NCBI GenBank assembly: GCA_037974665.1
Contig: CM075765.1
Location: 8,663,501-8,727,500 of the forward strand
Source: Ehretia macrophylla
Lineage: Eukaryota; Streptophyta; Magnoliopsida; Boraginales; Ehretiaceae
Length of the DNA: 64,000 bases
Reading direction: 5' to 3'
This document shows, piece after piece, positions 24,230-35,248 of the stretch (the first letter of the stretch is position 1; each line of letters starts with the position of its first letter). The notes under the pieces were generated by a model that saw only the letters and a list, made by a program, of their open reading frames with translations, was not told the DNA's origin and made no database searches. Position numbers and translations under genes: made by a program.

Positions 24230-24852
24230 ATAAATGTTTATTTGGGATACCCTTAGTGACCTACGCTCATATTCTGATATGGCAAGTTTAATGTTAGCTA
24301 CTTTGGTATGTTTCCTAAAGATCACGTTAGATTCGATCATATGGGACATGTCCAGGAAAGCGGTTGACTTTACTTAAAAGGATATTAGAGCGAAGGGAAG
24401 ACTGTTTGCATCTGGGCCCGCATGTGTTCATTGGTCGACCAGTTATACAATCTTTGTGATTGAACATAACTATGAATACATGTTTGAGATTTAAAAGTCA
24501 AACATAGCCTACAGAGGATAAGGTGTGTATTATAGGTCTAAGGTACAGCAAGACATTTTCTTCCGTTGAAGACCGTAGCTCTCATGTCATCCCTAATAGA
24601 TGCATGGTTTGAGCTTCCACTTGTTGTGTGTTCGCGGGTTGCACGACTTATTTGCTCGTATGAATTTGATGATGGTTCCCGACAAGGTCGTAGAGAGAGA
24701 TAGTGGTAGATAAGGGTCTACCCATCTTGTGCGATTGATAGATGTTAGATTTTGGGATAGGTCGCCCAATATGGGTTGACCCGTCCATGCCCATTTTGTA
24801 TGGGTCAAAGAAAAGTTGTGGGAAGTTACATAATTTCCTGCATCCTAATTAA

Positions 24853-24880
24853 AAAGAAAACAGAAACGTCTGTTTTCTTT
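24853..24880. repeat. Perfect 12 bp inverted repeat
   Basis: AAAGAAAACAGA, loop AACG, TCTGTTTTCTTT. Isolated hairpin; function unknown. Confidence 0.7.
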
Positions 24881-24921
24881 AGACGTTGAAAACAAAAGAC
24901 TAAGTTTTGTTTTTTCATCTG

Positions 24922-24945
24922 CTCTCTCTCTCTCTCTCTCTCTCA
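24922..24945. repeat. (CT)n microsatellite
   Basis: About twelve uninterrupted CT units. Confidence 0.95.
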
Positions 24946-25514
24946 ATCTCTCTTCTTGTTTGCTATGCGTAAAACAACCAAATCAAAGAGGGTTCTTAAG
25001 TTGTGAAATAGTTAGGCTATGATCTCATATTGTAGTCTCGGACCTCTGGCATATGCAGTGGAATAAACACATCAACGATCCATAATTTTTCTCATAAAAG
25101 ATTAGTCCTTTTTTATGCAATTTCAAATTTATGAAGATTCTGATAGTTAAATAAAAATCTTCAGTCTCGTTTGTGACTAGCATTAACACTTGAAACCAAC
25201 AGATGAAAAACCAAGTGAAGAGAGGAAGTGTCACGATTGACTCCTTCAGCATTCGGAGAGTGATATTGCATTAATATGCAAGGGTTATGATGAAGGTTAC
25301 ACTCAACCTCAGCGAGCATACTTACAGACTTGTTGGATGAAACTACATGGCAACATATCGTTTTTAGCTGGAACAATTTTCACTAATCCTATTTAACATG
25401 GCAAACATTCTCATCTTAGAGTTAGAATAGATTCGTCAGTTTCATTCCAGTACCATGATTGATTTGCATATCTCCCTTGGTCGTGTTAAATGAGAGAGAA
25501 GAATGTCAATGAAC

Positions 25515-25787
25515 TTACGGGTCTACCCTTTTCCCTGTCCCTTCAGTCCTTTGGACCACACGACAACATGTCATTCTCTGTTCATTGTGACAATTTTGAC
25601 TGTAGCACAGACCACTCAAAAGTCCCTTAGATACAATAACACCTTGGTCATTTTCATTCCACCGTGACTCACTTGCATGTACGCCTCCTTTATTCTCCTT
25701 AGACTTACAGTTGACGATAAATACTATCGGGAACTTACATAGTAGATATGATTTAGAAGAGTGATATTCCGATATCAAAGTCGACAT
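25515..25787 (-). other. Unrecognised open frame ending near a splice-donor-like site
   Basis: A 90-codon minus-strand frame whose last codons run into CCCGTAAGTTC, a good plant 5' splice site consensus. The residues (cysteine-containing, with a WNENDQG phrase) match no family I recognise. It could be an exon fragment of a host gene or chance. No linked exons were found. Confidence 0.2.
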
Positions 25788-26050
25788 ACTGCTCCCATTT
25801 TCATTTTCTTTTTCTTTTTAAAAAAAAAGTTAGGGATGCTCTTTTTTATGCTTACATAATGTTTTTACGCATTTCACCATCATGGTTTTTTTTTTTTTTG
25901 ACAGCTTTGAATGGAAAGCTATTTTTGCTATTTAGAACTAAAGCTTTGATTTAATTAATATATATACATTGTATTAACAGCTTATTTTAATAAAGATGAA
26001 TATATTGGATATTTATGCTAATTGTGCATAATTTAATAAATCTTAATGGT

Positions 26051-26068
26051 TATATATATATATATATA
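26051..26068. repeat. (TA)n microsatellite
   Basis: Nine TA units in AT-rich DNA. Confidence 0.9.
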
Positions 26069-26973
26069 GAACTTTGAATTTTAACTTGATCACTTGATTT
26101 GATAATATGCTCACTGTTAAGTAAAAAAAACTAATAATTATTTATTTATTAATAAATTGATATAGATATTAGTCCTATGCTTGCAACACAAAATTCCAAA
26201 GTTTGAGGTTGAAGAATAATCAAGGCTAATAAGAAATATATATATATAAACTTGGCTCGAACTCAAAAACTTTCGAGTATTAGACAAGCTTAAACAATTC
26301 CATACCCAAACTATTTGTTGCACGGAGATTCTTTTGTAGCCGTCACATTGAAGAATTACTGGAGTATTCTATGAAGCTTACTTTTTTTTTTTTGTCGAAT
26401 GGAATAACCAATAGAGACTCAAGATTAAAGACTTATCATTGGCCTAGATGAATTGATAAGATACATATATATCAGTTGTAGCTTGATTTTATGATTTACA
26501 TATCGTATTTTTATAGATATATATTTTTTATAAGTGGGCGTTATCATTTAAATAATAACTTCGTTTAATCATTTTGAACTAATAAATTTAAGTTTTAAAT
26601 AGTAATTTTCTTAAATTTACAACACTAATTTCGCTTGCAAATCAAGAATTGTGATCCAGGGCGTAATTGTAAAATTCTTTTTCCATTTGTCATCGCGAAA
26701 AATCTAGCTACATATAAGGTACGTATATCGGATTGTATGACAGGGACGTTAATGTAGCCATGTAGTCTAGAGATGAAATAACAACTCTGCACATAAGTCG
26801 CGAAGGATAAGCATGTTTTTTTTTTTGTTTATTTTTTTTTTTTTGTTGACATGGAGGTTTAAAACCATACTATTGCAAGATAGAGTCTAGGGATTGAGAC
26901 ATTGGACGAGGGTTGTAATTACAAAAATGTGGGAGTTTTCAATCATCAACTTTTCTCTAGGTAGTTTCATTTA

Positions 26974-27245
26974 GGCCATCTCCAATAACTTCACTATTTT
27001 TTTTTTTTATAAATGTAGGAAATTTTGGTCATTTCTCTAAATGTCAGGATCCTCTATTTTAATTTTACTCTAACAGCTTCCATACCTTTTGATTTTAAGG
27101 TATCCATATTTCAGTTTCATTCCAACAACTTCTCTATTTTTTAATTGTCAAATAATTTTGGAGATAGTTTAAAATGAGTTTACTATCTCTAGAGATAGTA
27201 AAAAATTGATTGTACAGAATCTCTAGGAATCTGTTGGAGATGAAT
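26974..27245. mobile_element. Possible MITE with CATCTCCAAYA termini
   Basis: The left end CATCTCCAATAAC and the right end, read inward, CATCTCCAACAG, are inverted near-matches bounding about 270 bp. Such termini are common in plant MITEs. No clear target duplication was seen, so the limits are tentative. Confidence 0.35.
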
Positions 27246-28040
27246 ATCTCTAAAAGCATCCCTACTTGTAGGGTACATATTGCGTTGCTTAGCTTCAAGA
27301 AGACATAAATTTACAGTGTTTCTTTCATCAAACCTTGTAGAAGGAGATCGTCGATAAAGGCACGTTGATTTTCCTCCTTCATTCAATTAAAATTAACATA
27401 TGTACAAGTTATAGATTTTAAATGACATCCAACTTTAACAAAATACCTGAAAAAATTGATTTGTCTAATGTACCGTGATTGCATATTATATTCCTATAAT
27501 ATTATATATGTTTATTTAACAAAGTGTGATTTTGTTTATTTGTAATTTCTTGATAGTTTACTTGGAAATTTATATAACCCTTACTTGCTCTTGGACGATG
27601 GATTTGGACAACGGATTTTTTTTCATATCCATTTGGTGATGGAAAGGCTATGAAAAAATGAAGTTTGTAGCCTTTTTGTGGCCAAATTAGAAGCGGTGAA
27701 GTGGCGACAGATTGACGATGGAAAATAATTTTAATAAAAAAATAAATAGAAAACAATATTCCGTAGTCATTCGGTGGCCAAATGACTATGGATTAGGGAC
27801 AAACTATATATGCTATTAAAAGAAAATTTAAAATATAAAAGTCTATAGCCAAGCCATGACTAATTTGCTACGGAATGGCGACGACAGTTTTAATTAAATA
27901 GGTAATAAACTGTTAATATTAGAAAATTAATAAATATGAAATTCCATAGCCAATATGTGGTCATTGGTTACAGATTGGCTACGGACTTTTATGTGTCTGT
28001 AGCCTTTTCGTGGCTATTGGCTACGGATTGACTACGGACC

Positions 28041-29690
28041 TTTAAATAAAAACAAAGTAGATCGCTTTTAATGTTAATTATAGAAATACGATTTGACTTA
28101 CAACGGAGGAAAATGTCACATGACTTGCAAGGTTTCCAAATAAAAATAAATTTGGTCCGTATTTTGTTACCATGCGTATTTTTATAGAAAAATCTCATAG
28201 AAATTGAATAATCATTTAAATCAAACTTAACATGTTTTCGTTAAACATTGCGTTAATATTAATTAACGTTGAATCTAGTAGTTTAAAAATTCTCACATTT
28301 AATTTGAACTTCATAAATAAGCAAAATATGAAGATATTAGCACGTTTTCATACTTTTTCTTATTTATTAACAAGTTAAACATAAGTAGTATTAAAAGTCT
28401 GTAGTCAATCCGTTGTCATTGGCTACAGTTTGGCTACATACTTGTACTTTTTCGTAGCCAATGGCCACGTATTGGCTACGGACTTTTAAACAAAAATAAA
28501 GTAGATTGCTTTTAATGTTAATTATGGAAGTGCGATTGAACCTACAACGGAGAAAAATGTCACGTGACTTGCAAGGTTTTCAAATAAAAATAAACTTGGT
28601 TCGTATTTTGGGACCATGCGTATTTTTATAGAAAAATCTCATAGGAATTGAATGACTGTTTAAATCAAACTTAACATGTTTTTATTAAACATTATATTAA
28701 TGTTAATTAACATTGAATCTAGTAGTTTAAAAACTCTCACATTTGGTTTGAAGTTCATAAACAAACAAAATATGAAGATATTAACACATTTTTATACATT
28801 TTTCATATTTATTAACAAGTTAAACATAGATAGTATTAAAAGTCTATAGCCAATGGCCACGGATTAGCTACGGACTTGTACGTGTCCGTAGCCAATGTGT
28901 AGCCAATGGTCACATATTGGCTACGGACCTTTAAACAAAAATAAAGTAGAACGCCTTTAATATTAATTAAAGAAGTGTGATTCGATCTACAACGAAGGAA
29001 AATGTCACGTGACTTGCAAGGTTTCCAAATAAAAAGAAATTTGGTCCATACTCCATTACCATGTGTATTTTTATAGAAAAAATCTCATAGAAAATGAATA
29101 ACCGTTTAAATCAAACTTAACATATTTTAATGAAACATTGCATTAATTTTAATTCACGTTCAATCTAATAGTTTAAAAATTCTCACATTTGGTTTGAACT
29201 TTATAAACAAGCAAAATATAAAAATATCAACACATTTTTATACGTTTTTCCTATTTATTAACAAGTTAAACATAGATAATATTAAATTTTCATAGTCAAC
29301 CTGTGGCCACTGGCTATGGACTTCTACGTGTCTGCAGCCAATGGCCACAGATTAGCTACGGACCTTTAAACAAAAATAAAGTAGAATGCTTTTAATGTTA
29401 ATTAAAGAAGTGTGATTTGACCTACAATGGAGGAAAATATCATGTGACTTGCAAGGTTTGCAAATAAAAAGAAACCTGGTCCGTACTTTATTACCATGCG
29501 TATTTTTATAAAAAAATATCATAGAAATTGAATAACCGTTTAAATCAAACTTAACATGTTTTAATGAAACATTACGCAAATGTTAATTCATGTTCAATCT
29601 AGTAGTTTAAAAACTCTCACATTTGGTTTGAACTTTATAAACAAGTAAAATATGAAGATATCAACATATTTTTATACGTTTTTCTTATAA
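28041..29690. repeat. Four tandem ~440 bp repeats
   Basis: Units begin with TTTAAAYAAAAAYAAAGTAG at 28041, 28485, 28930 and 29365 (periods 444, 445, 435). Each ends in a block of GCCACGGATTRGCTACGGAC-like motifs in both orientations, and has inner phrases such as GACTTGCAAGGTTT. They form the left subterminal region of the CACTA-type element. Similar open frames on the minus strand of units 1 and 4 simply follow from the repeat. Confidence 0.85.
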
Positions 29691-30370
29691 TGGATCAGAA
29701 ACCATTAAGCATGTCCTAATAAAACTATTTTAAGTGCAATTGTGTGCAAATTTTAATTGGGAGATTCAATTACATTTCTTGCTAGAAGACTTGGACTGAT
29801 TTCAAGTTTCTTTTTAACTATTTTCTCTTCTTATTTAATTTTTCCCTTGTTTCTTTCGTGCCTTTCTTATAGCAGGTCAGCCTAAATCATCATCGTCTAA
29901 CTTTAGTTCGACATTAGTATTATTTATTTCCATTATTCAACCCCGACAATCCTTCTGCTCATTTCTACAGTATAATTTTATTGTTAAATCCTATTACTTT
30001 TTTATTTAAATTTGTATGTTTTCCATTCCTTAGACATGAGAATTTCCCGCTTGAGAAGAAAAAAGAGAACTGTTACCCAGTGAAGTTTTGCGTTTGACCT
30101 GTACTTTTTTCTCATTATATGATGTCTTTCCTTTAAGCTTAATAATTTGCATTATAGATGTCTATAAATATGTTTTCCTTTAGTGTAAAAGTAACAAATT
30201 ATTTCACTTTGCTTGGATATTCCTTGCAGATATCCAAGCTAATGGTGTCACATTATTGTTATATAGGCCTACTATTTTAGATTAATTAACATTATTTGTC
30301 TCACTCATATTGAAGCATCTGTCAACATTAACGTGGAAAATTTTATAGTTGTAATTGTAATTGTTCTTAC

Positions 30371-30596
30371 CAATCATGTTGAAATAGAGCTCCGTGACAG
30401 CTGAAAATGAACAACCACCAATGATAGGTATAAGTGACATATAAACAGACATTGAAAATGTTTCACCAAGCAAGAATCGTGAGACTAATACATTGAAAGC
30501 TGGTTCTCCACTCTTGATGATATGAGTGAATGAAACTACCACCTTTGACATACTAACAGTTGCTGCAACATGCCCAATTGTATGTGCCACTACGAC
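30371..30596 (-). pseudogene. GPT: Captured exon of a plastid glucose-6-phosphate/phosphate translocator
   Basis: The minus strand encodes 75 residues with the strongly conserved phrases AHTIGHVAATVSMSKV, SFTHIIKSGEPAF and LVSRFLLGE, characteristic of the GPT family (plastid inner-envelope G6P/Pi antiporter, drug/metabolite transporter fold). It is bounded by TTAG| on the acceptor side (30597-30600) and |GTAAG on the donor side (30366-30370). So it is one complete internal exon with its splice sites and no stops. No preceding or following GPT exon is visible within several hundred bases on either side. It lies between the 440 bp array and element D, inside the presumed CACTA element, and is read as a transduplicated gene fragment. 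An alternative is a remnant of a resident GPT gene destroyed by insertions. Confidence 0.85.
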
Positions 30597-30946
30597 CTAA
30601 CAAAAAATACACATATATCTTTAGCAATAAAACCATAGAAGCCACTGGCCTTTTATCTAGCCATTAATTGACCATTTGGATTCTTACTCATTTTGCTTTT
30701 ATACTTACTCATTTTCTTTTGGTCACCAAATATATGTTCCAACCAAATCCCCGTGGGGCAGAGTCATTGCCACCAGGACTTGTAGTGGCAGAATCAGATT
30801 TTTATCTGTGAATATTATGGGGTGAACCAATTGGGCCCCGAGGTATGGTTTTAAATGTTATAATTTTTCTAGTTCTTAAGTTTATAAATGCTTGTCTAAT
30901 GTGCTTCTCCATTAGAATAGTAGAATCAGATAATATGTTGAAAGGA

Positions 30947-33369
30947 TGTGATATCCCGAACCTAGCATGTATTTAATAGCATTTAAAGTTCATTTAAATT
31001 GTATTTTATTGACCTTTCACCTTCTTTGACCAAATTAGTTGACTTTTCATCTACATTGACCAACTAGGACAAGGTGGGAATTTTTGAAATGTTTAATAAA
31101 TGGCAAACTTGGGATTAGAAATAAAAAAAATACAATGTTAAGTTAGTCAAATTTTGGGTCAACTTTGGAATTAAATCTGAACTAATTGGGGAAGAGTTAG
31201 GTAGCAAATTATATATGGTTGGAAAGCTCTATGAGTCTAGTTTCTAAGGCTTCAAACCGTTCGTGAATTGGAGTTTTCTAGAAGAAGTTATGGCCGTTTT
31301 CGTAAGGTCGTGCATAGCTGTTTTGGTTTAGCAGGTTGACCGAAGCTTTGACCTTTGACTTCTTGTCATCTTTTCCTAAATAAGCAAAATACAAACAAAA
31401 ACAAAGAAAAGAAAGGCTTGAAGCTGTGAGGAAAAGAAAGAGAAAAAGAAAGAAAAAAATTTCAAAACAAATCAACAAATCTTCACTTAAGCTTGCTTAG
31501 GATCATTTCCAGGCCATTCAACGTTGTCTTTCTAGTGTCTAGTAGTGGCTAAGGTGAGGGTTTCATGCTATTTCTTGCATTTTAATTAAATTGAATATTT
31601 TGATAAAATTCTTAGATTTGTTCTATAACGTGTTTAAATGCCTATTGTTGCTTGGATTAGGTTCTAAAATGATCGTAGAGCATTCTTTGATAGCTATTTA
31701 GAGATTTTTACGGCTAGAAATAGAGAATAAAATTTGGGAAGATGATGAATAGTAAAACATGAATAGTAAACCCTTGATTTTGTGAATTTCTGTCCAATTG
31801 CAATTTCTTGATTTGGATAGGTGTCATTAGTGATAGAAAGATAAAATGTGTAATAAAAACGGACCGGCCTTTGTTAAAATTGAAAATTAGACAAAGAAAC
31901 GTAAAGGGGTCGTTTGACCAAGTGTTAACTGTGCTCAAATTGAGTTGGGGAATTTGCTATTGAGGGCATGGAAGCACTTTTGGCGCTGTTGTGGCGTTGA
32001 TTGGGTGACCAGTTAGCATAGCTGTAGTTCAAACGCAGTAGGTGGACATTCGGGCTTTGGTTGGGAAAGTGAAGTTTCGTGACATAGAAATGTGCCTTGT
32101 AGTGCCTAAGTGAAAGTAGTGAAATCGGTTTCTTAATCCCATAGCTCGTTTGCTTGTAATTGCCTTTGGAAGTTAGAGATTGAATAGTGATATTTGTCGT
32201 TTTCGTGTTTGAACTGCTATTACTTGTTTAGTTGATGTTATTGTTGATATTAATGATAATCATGCTTGAAAAGTTAATTGAATGCTAATATTGATTGTAA
32301 ATGCTTGATATCTCGTTTATCGCCACTAATCTGCACTTTCGTGCTATTGCTCGTTTGTTACTTGTATCTCGTATTACATTGCATAAGTGTCAAGCGTGTG
32401 AGTGATGGGTCTCTTTGGGCAGTCTCGGGCTGCCAGGGTTGGTTGCTCTAGCTCCGTGTCATATTCCCATTCTCGCTGGGGGTGCCGCCCTGGGAGATTT
32501 GGGTCGTAGATGTGTCGGGGTACATCCGGAATACACCCAGTGGATGTTATAAGGTGGTTGCGCGCTTATTGTCATCGTTGTCAACATCAAGCTCGAGATT
32601 GATGTATCGCTTGTGGATTCGAATCGCTTGGTACATTGCTCGTATGAGTGAACCGTGACCTTCAAAGTGTGGTATAGCTTTGAATGGTTGTGCTAATACT
32701 TTTTTTAATTGTTTATTGTATTGTCGTTTATATTGAATGCTTTCTTATTGATTATATTGCTTGACTGTACCTATATGCATTGCACGATCTTCTTTCTCTC
32801 CACCTCGATATCTGTTTCGCCCTCACTGAGTATACTCACTCCTCGCCACCACATTTCAGGAAATACCATGTTAGCTGGAGAATTCGTGGTTATGTGATAG
32901 ATCGTGCTTGAGAGTTGCCTTGCATGCTCTGTGGCTTGAGTTGCCCAAGATGCAAAGATGTATGTTTCATGTGTTGTATGTATTTAATGTTAAAATGAAT
33001 ATAATTTAAGTTTTACTAGGTTATTGAAGTGATATGATAAGCTAGTTTATGTATTCAGCTAGTATAGTTTAACTTCAATGCATGTTTGTATTGTTTAAAG
33101 AAAGAGTTAGAATAGTCTGGGTACTTAGAAATATATACATACTTGTTGTGTTTAATTGTTGAGAACCGAGGCTCGGATGGCCTTGAGAAATTGTGAATGG
33201 TTGGACACGGTACTAGTCCACTTATATGTTGTCACATGTTTTTGTATTTTGCCTAGAAACAAAGGAGACTCCGTCCGTTTTCCCTAAATTTTATGCCCGG
33301 GTTTGGAATTGGGTTGTGATTAGATTGATTGATAGAACTTCCGATCTCAAGAGGGATCGGGGTCTTACA
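30947..33369 (+). repeat. Element D 5' LTR
   Basis: 2423 bp, TGTGATATCCCG...GTCTTACA. It keeps the GGGTCGTAG...ATCCGGA segment at about 32501-32537 and GGCAG/CTGCC in place of the large stem 1 (about 32418-32435). GAGTATACTC is at 32828-32837, before a TTTCAG. Confidence 0.95.
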
Positions 33370-35248
33370 AGTGGTATCAGAGCTTGTTTAGCTCATAAGC
33401 CGAGATAGGGTCCTCGGTCTGGTGGGTAGTGATCCTTGAATGTGTGCTTGTTAAGTGTGTCTTGAAAGTGTTTGCCTGTATATGAGATTGTGTGTCTTGA
33501 ATTGAATGTGTGTACCTACGTGATGTAGTTATGTGGTATGTGCTAAAGATGTGTTACGTGAAGTGAAGTTACTACTCGTGTATCGAATTGGCATCGTGAA
33601 TCGAATCGACCTTGTGAATTGTTATTTGCTTGAAGTATTACTTGTAATATGTGTATTGGAATGTCTTGAATTGGTTGTGTCGTGATTTGAATTGATTATG
33701 TTGTGCTTGACTTGATTGTCGTGCTTGAGTGACTTTGTTGAATAAACTGTTTTATAAACTCTTTTATAAACTTGCTTGCATAATGTTTAAGGCATGTGTG
33801 TATAAATGTGATATATTGGCATTCATACATATCATATTGAAATGGTAAGAAAGACTCATTTCACCCCTGAAGATAGGTGATTGGTAGTAGGCCTCCAAGT
33901 TATATGGATTGACGGGAATGAGCAGTATTTGACTAGTCTTTATTTCGGAGTTGGTGTTTGTTTTTGGAGCTCGGTTATTGGCGAATCTCTAAGGTCCTCC
34001 TCTGTGCTTAACAGTTGTGAAATAGTAGCTTTCTTTTGGGTTCTATTTGGTTGTTATCTGGAGTATTCTTTGATTTTCTTATTGGGTATTCTTTGGAAAC
34101 TTCTATTGGCACTTCTTGGTAGACTTGGCTATTGGGGTTTCAATCGGACTTACTGCATGGTATTGTCTATGGTGTATGTACCTCGATCTTTATTGGTGTT
34201 TTACTGGCATCCCTGATTGGAAATTCTTCAATGGCATTCTATAGAATTCTTAGTGGCCATTTATCTAGTACTTACTTATTGGGCAATCCTTGCTACTTTC
34301 TTATCGGAGCATTGTTTCGGGTATTTTCTTTAGTGTTCCTCAGTAGGTTTGGTATTAAAAATTCCTATCAGACTTGTTGTATAGTACTACTTACAGTATT
34401 CTTTGGAATTCTTAGTGGGCATTCTACTAGTATTTTCCTTGTTGCACTATTGGAAATTTTACACTTGGAGTCTTGTTCAGACTTATTATCTCATATTGCT
34501 TACGGTGTGCTATCGAATACTTTGGGCTTTCTTGGTGGTAAGTTGTATAAAGTTCTCACTTGGCAAACAGTGAAGAGGCCTCGAAGTTTGGTTTTGTATA
34601 TTGTGCACCAGCTCGGTATTTTCCCTTAGGTTTTTCGTCTAGCTGGGAAACTATATTTGTTATTCAACTTGATTGTCTTATTGGACACATTATATGTTCT
34701 CTGCTATTTCATTTGACATTCTTCTCAGCATTTGATAGCGGTACTCGGGATCTAATTGGTTATCCTATGGGGTTATTATTTGGAAGACTTCTCTAGAACT
34801 TTTGAAGTATATTTGACTGGGTTTTCTTAGTACTTTCTCCAGCACTCCTAACAGGGAATTATTCTATGAAATTCATGACCAGCGGGGTACTTCCTTGGAC
34901 CTCTGGATGGAATCTTCATTTGAGCCTTTAGTTGACTTCTTGCTTGGGCGTTCTCGAGTAATAATAGTTGAACTTCTACTGGAGATTTGTATGTGGGGTA
35001 TTCTTTCGGTATTCTTCTTGTCATTAATATGTGATGTTAATTTTATCTACAGTATCTTTGCTTCAGCCTTTAGTTGGTATTTTCTCGGCATTCTTGGTTG
35101 GGATTTCTATTCGGGTTTTCCTACGAGCATCCTTATTCACTGTCTTGCTCAGCAACCAATGAAGAGTGGTCAGAGTTGGATTTCAGATGATGCTGAGTTC
35201 TATTGGAAGAAGAATTGCGAGGACGCAATTGTTTTAATGGGGGAAGGA
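33370..35248 (+). other. Element D interior: primer site, T/G-rich degenerate array, hairpin, purine tract
   Basis: The primer site TGGTATCAGAGC is at 33372-33383. From about 33930 to 35130 the sequence is a degenerate array of phrases like GGTATTCTT, TTGGGCATTCT and CTTATTGGG, rich in T and G and poor in A. Open frames of 111, 165 and 127 codons run through it. They are hydrophobic because of the T-rich composition and look like by-products. AATTGCG/CGCAATT with loop AGGA is at 35213-35230; a purine tract precedes the 3' LTR at 35249. Confidence 0.85.

Larger units (their letters stand above)
24230..27560. other. Unassigned AT-rich DNA between element C and the CACTA region
   Basis: No gene or known element was recognised over this 3.3 kb. 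It holds the small repeats listed separately and a few short open frames without a recognisable family. The first bases after element C (ATAAA at 24230) would be its target duplication, but the partner is outside the window. Confidence 0.5.

Noticed and set aside
28041..29690. Minus-strand open frames with similar sequence in tandem units 1 and 4
   Set aside because: Similarity follows from the 440 bp repeat itself; units 2 and 3 do not keep the frame.
28041..29690. Possible CRISPR-like spaced repeats
   Set aside because: Units are about 440 bp with homologous interiors, not short repeats with unique spacers, and the DNA is a plant genome.
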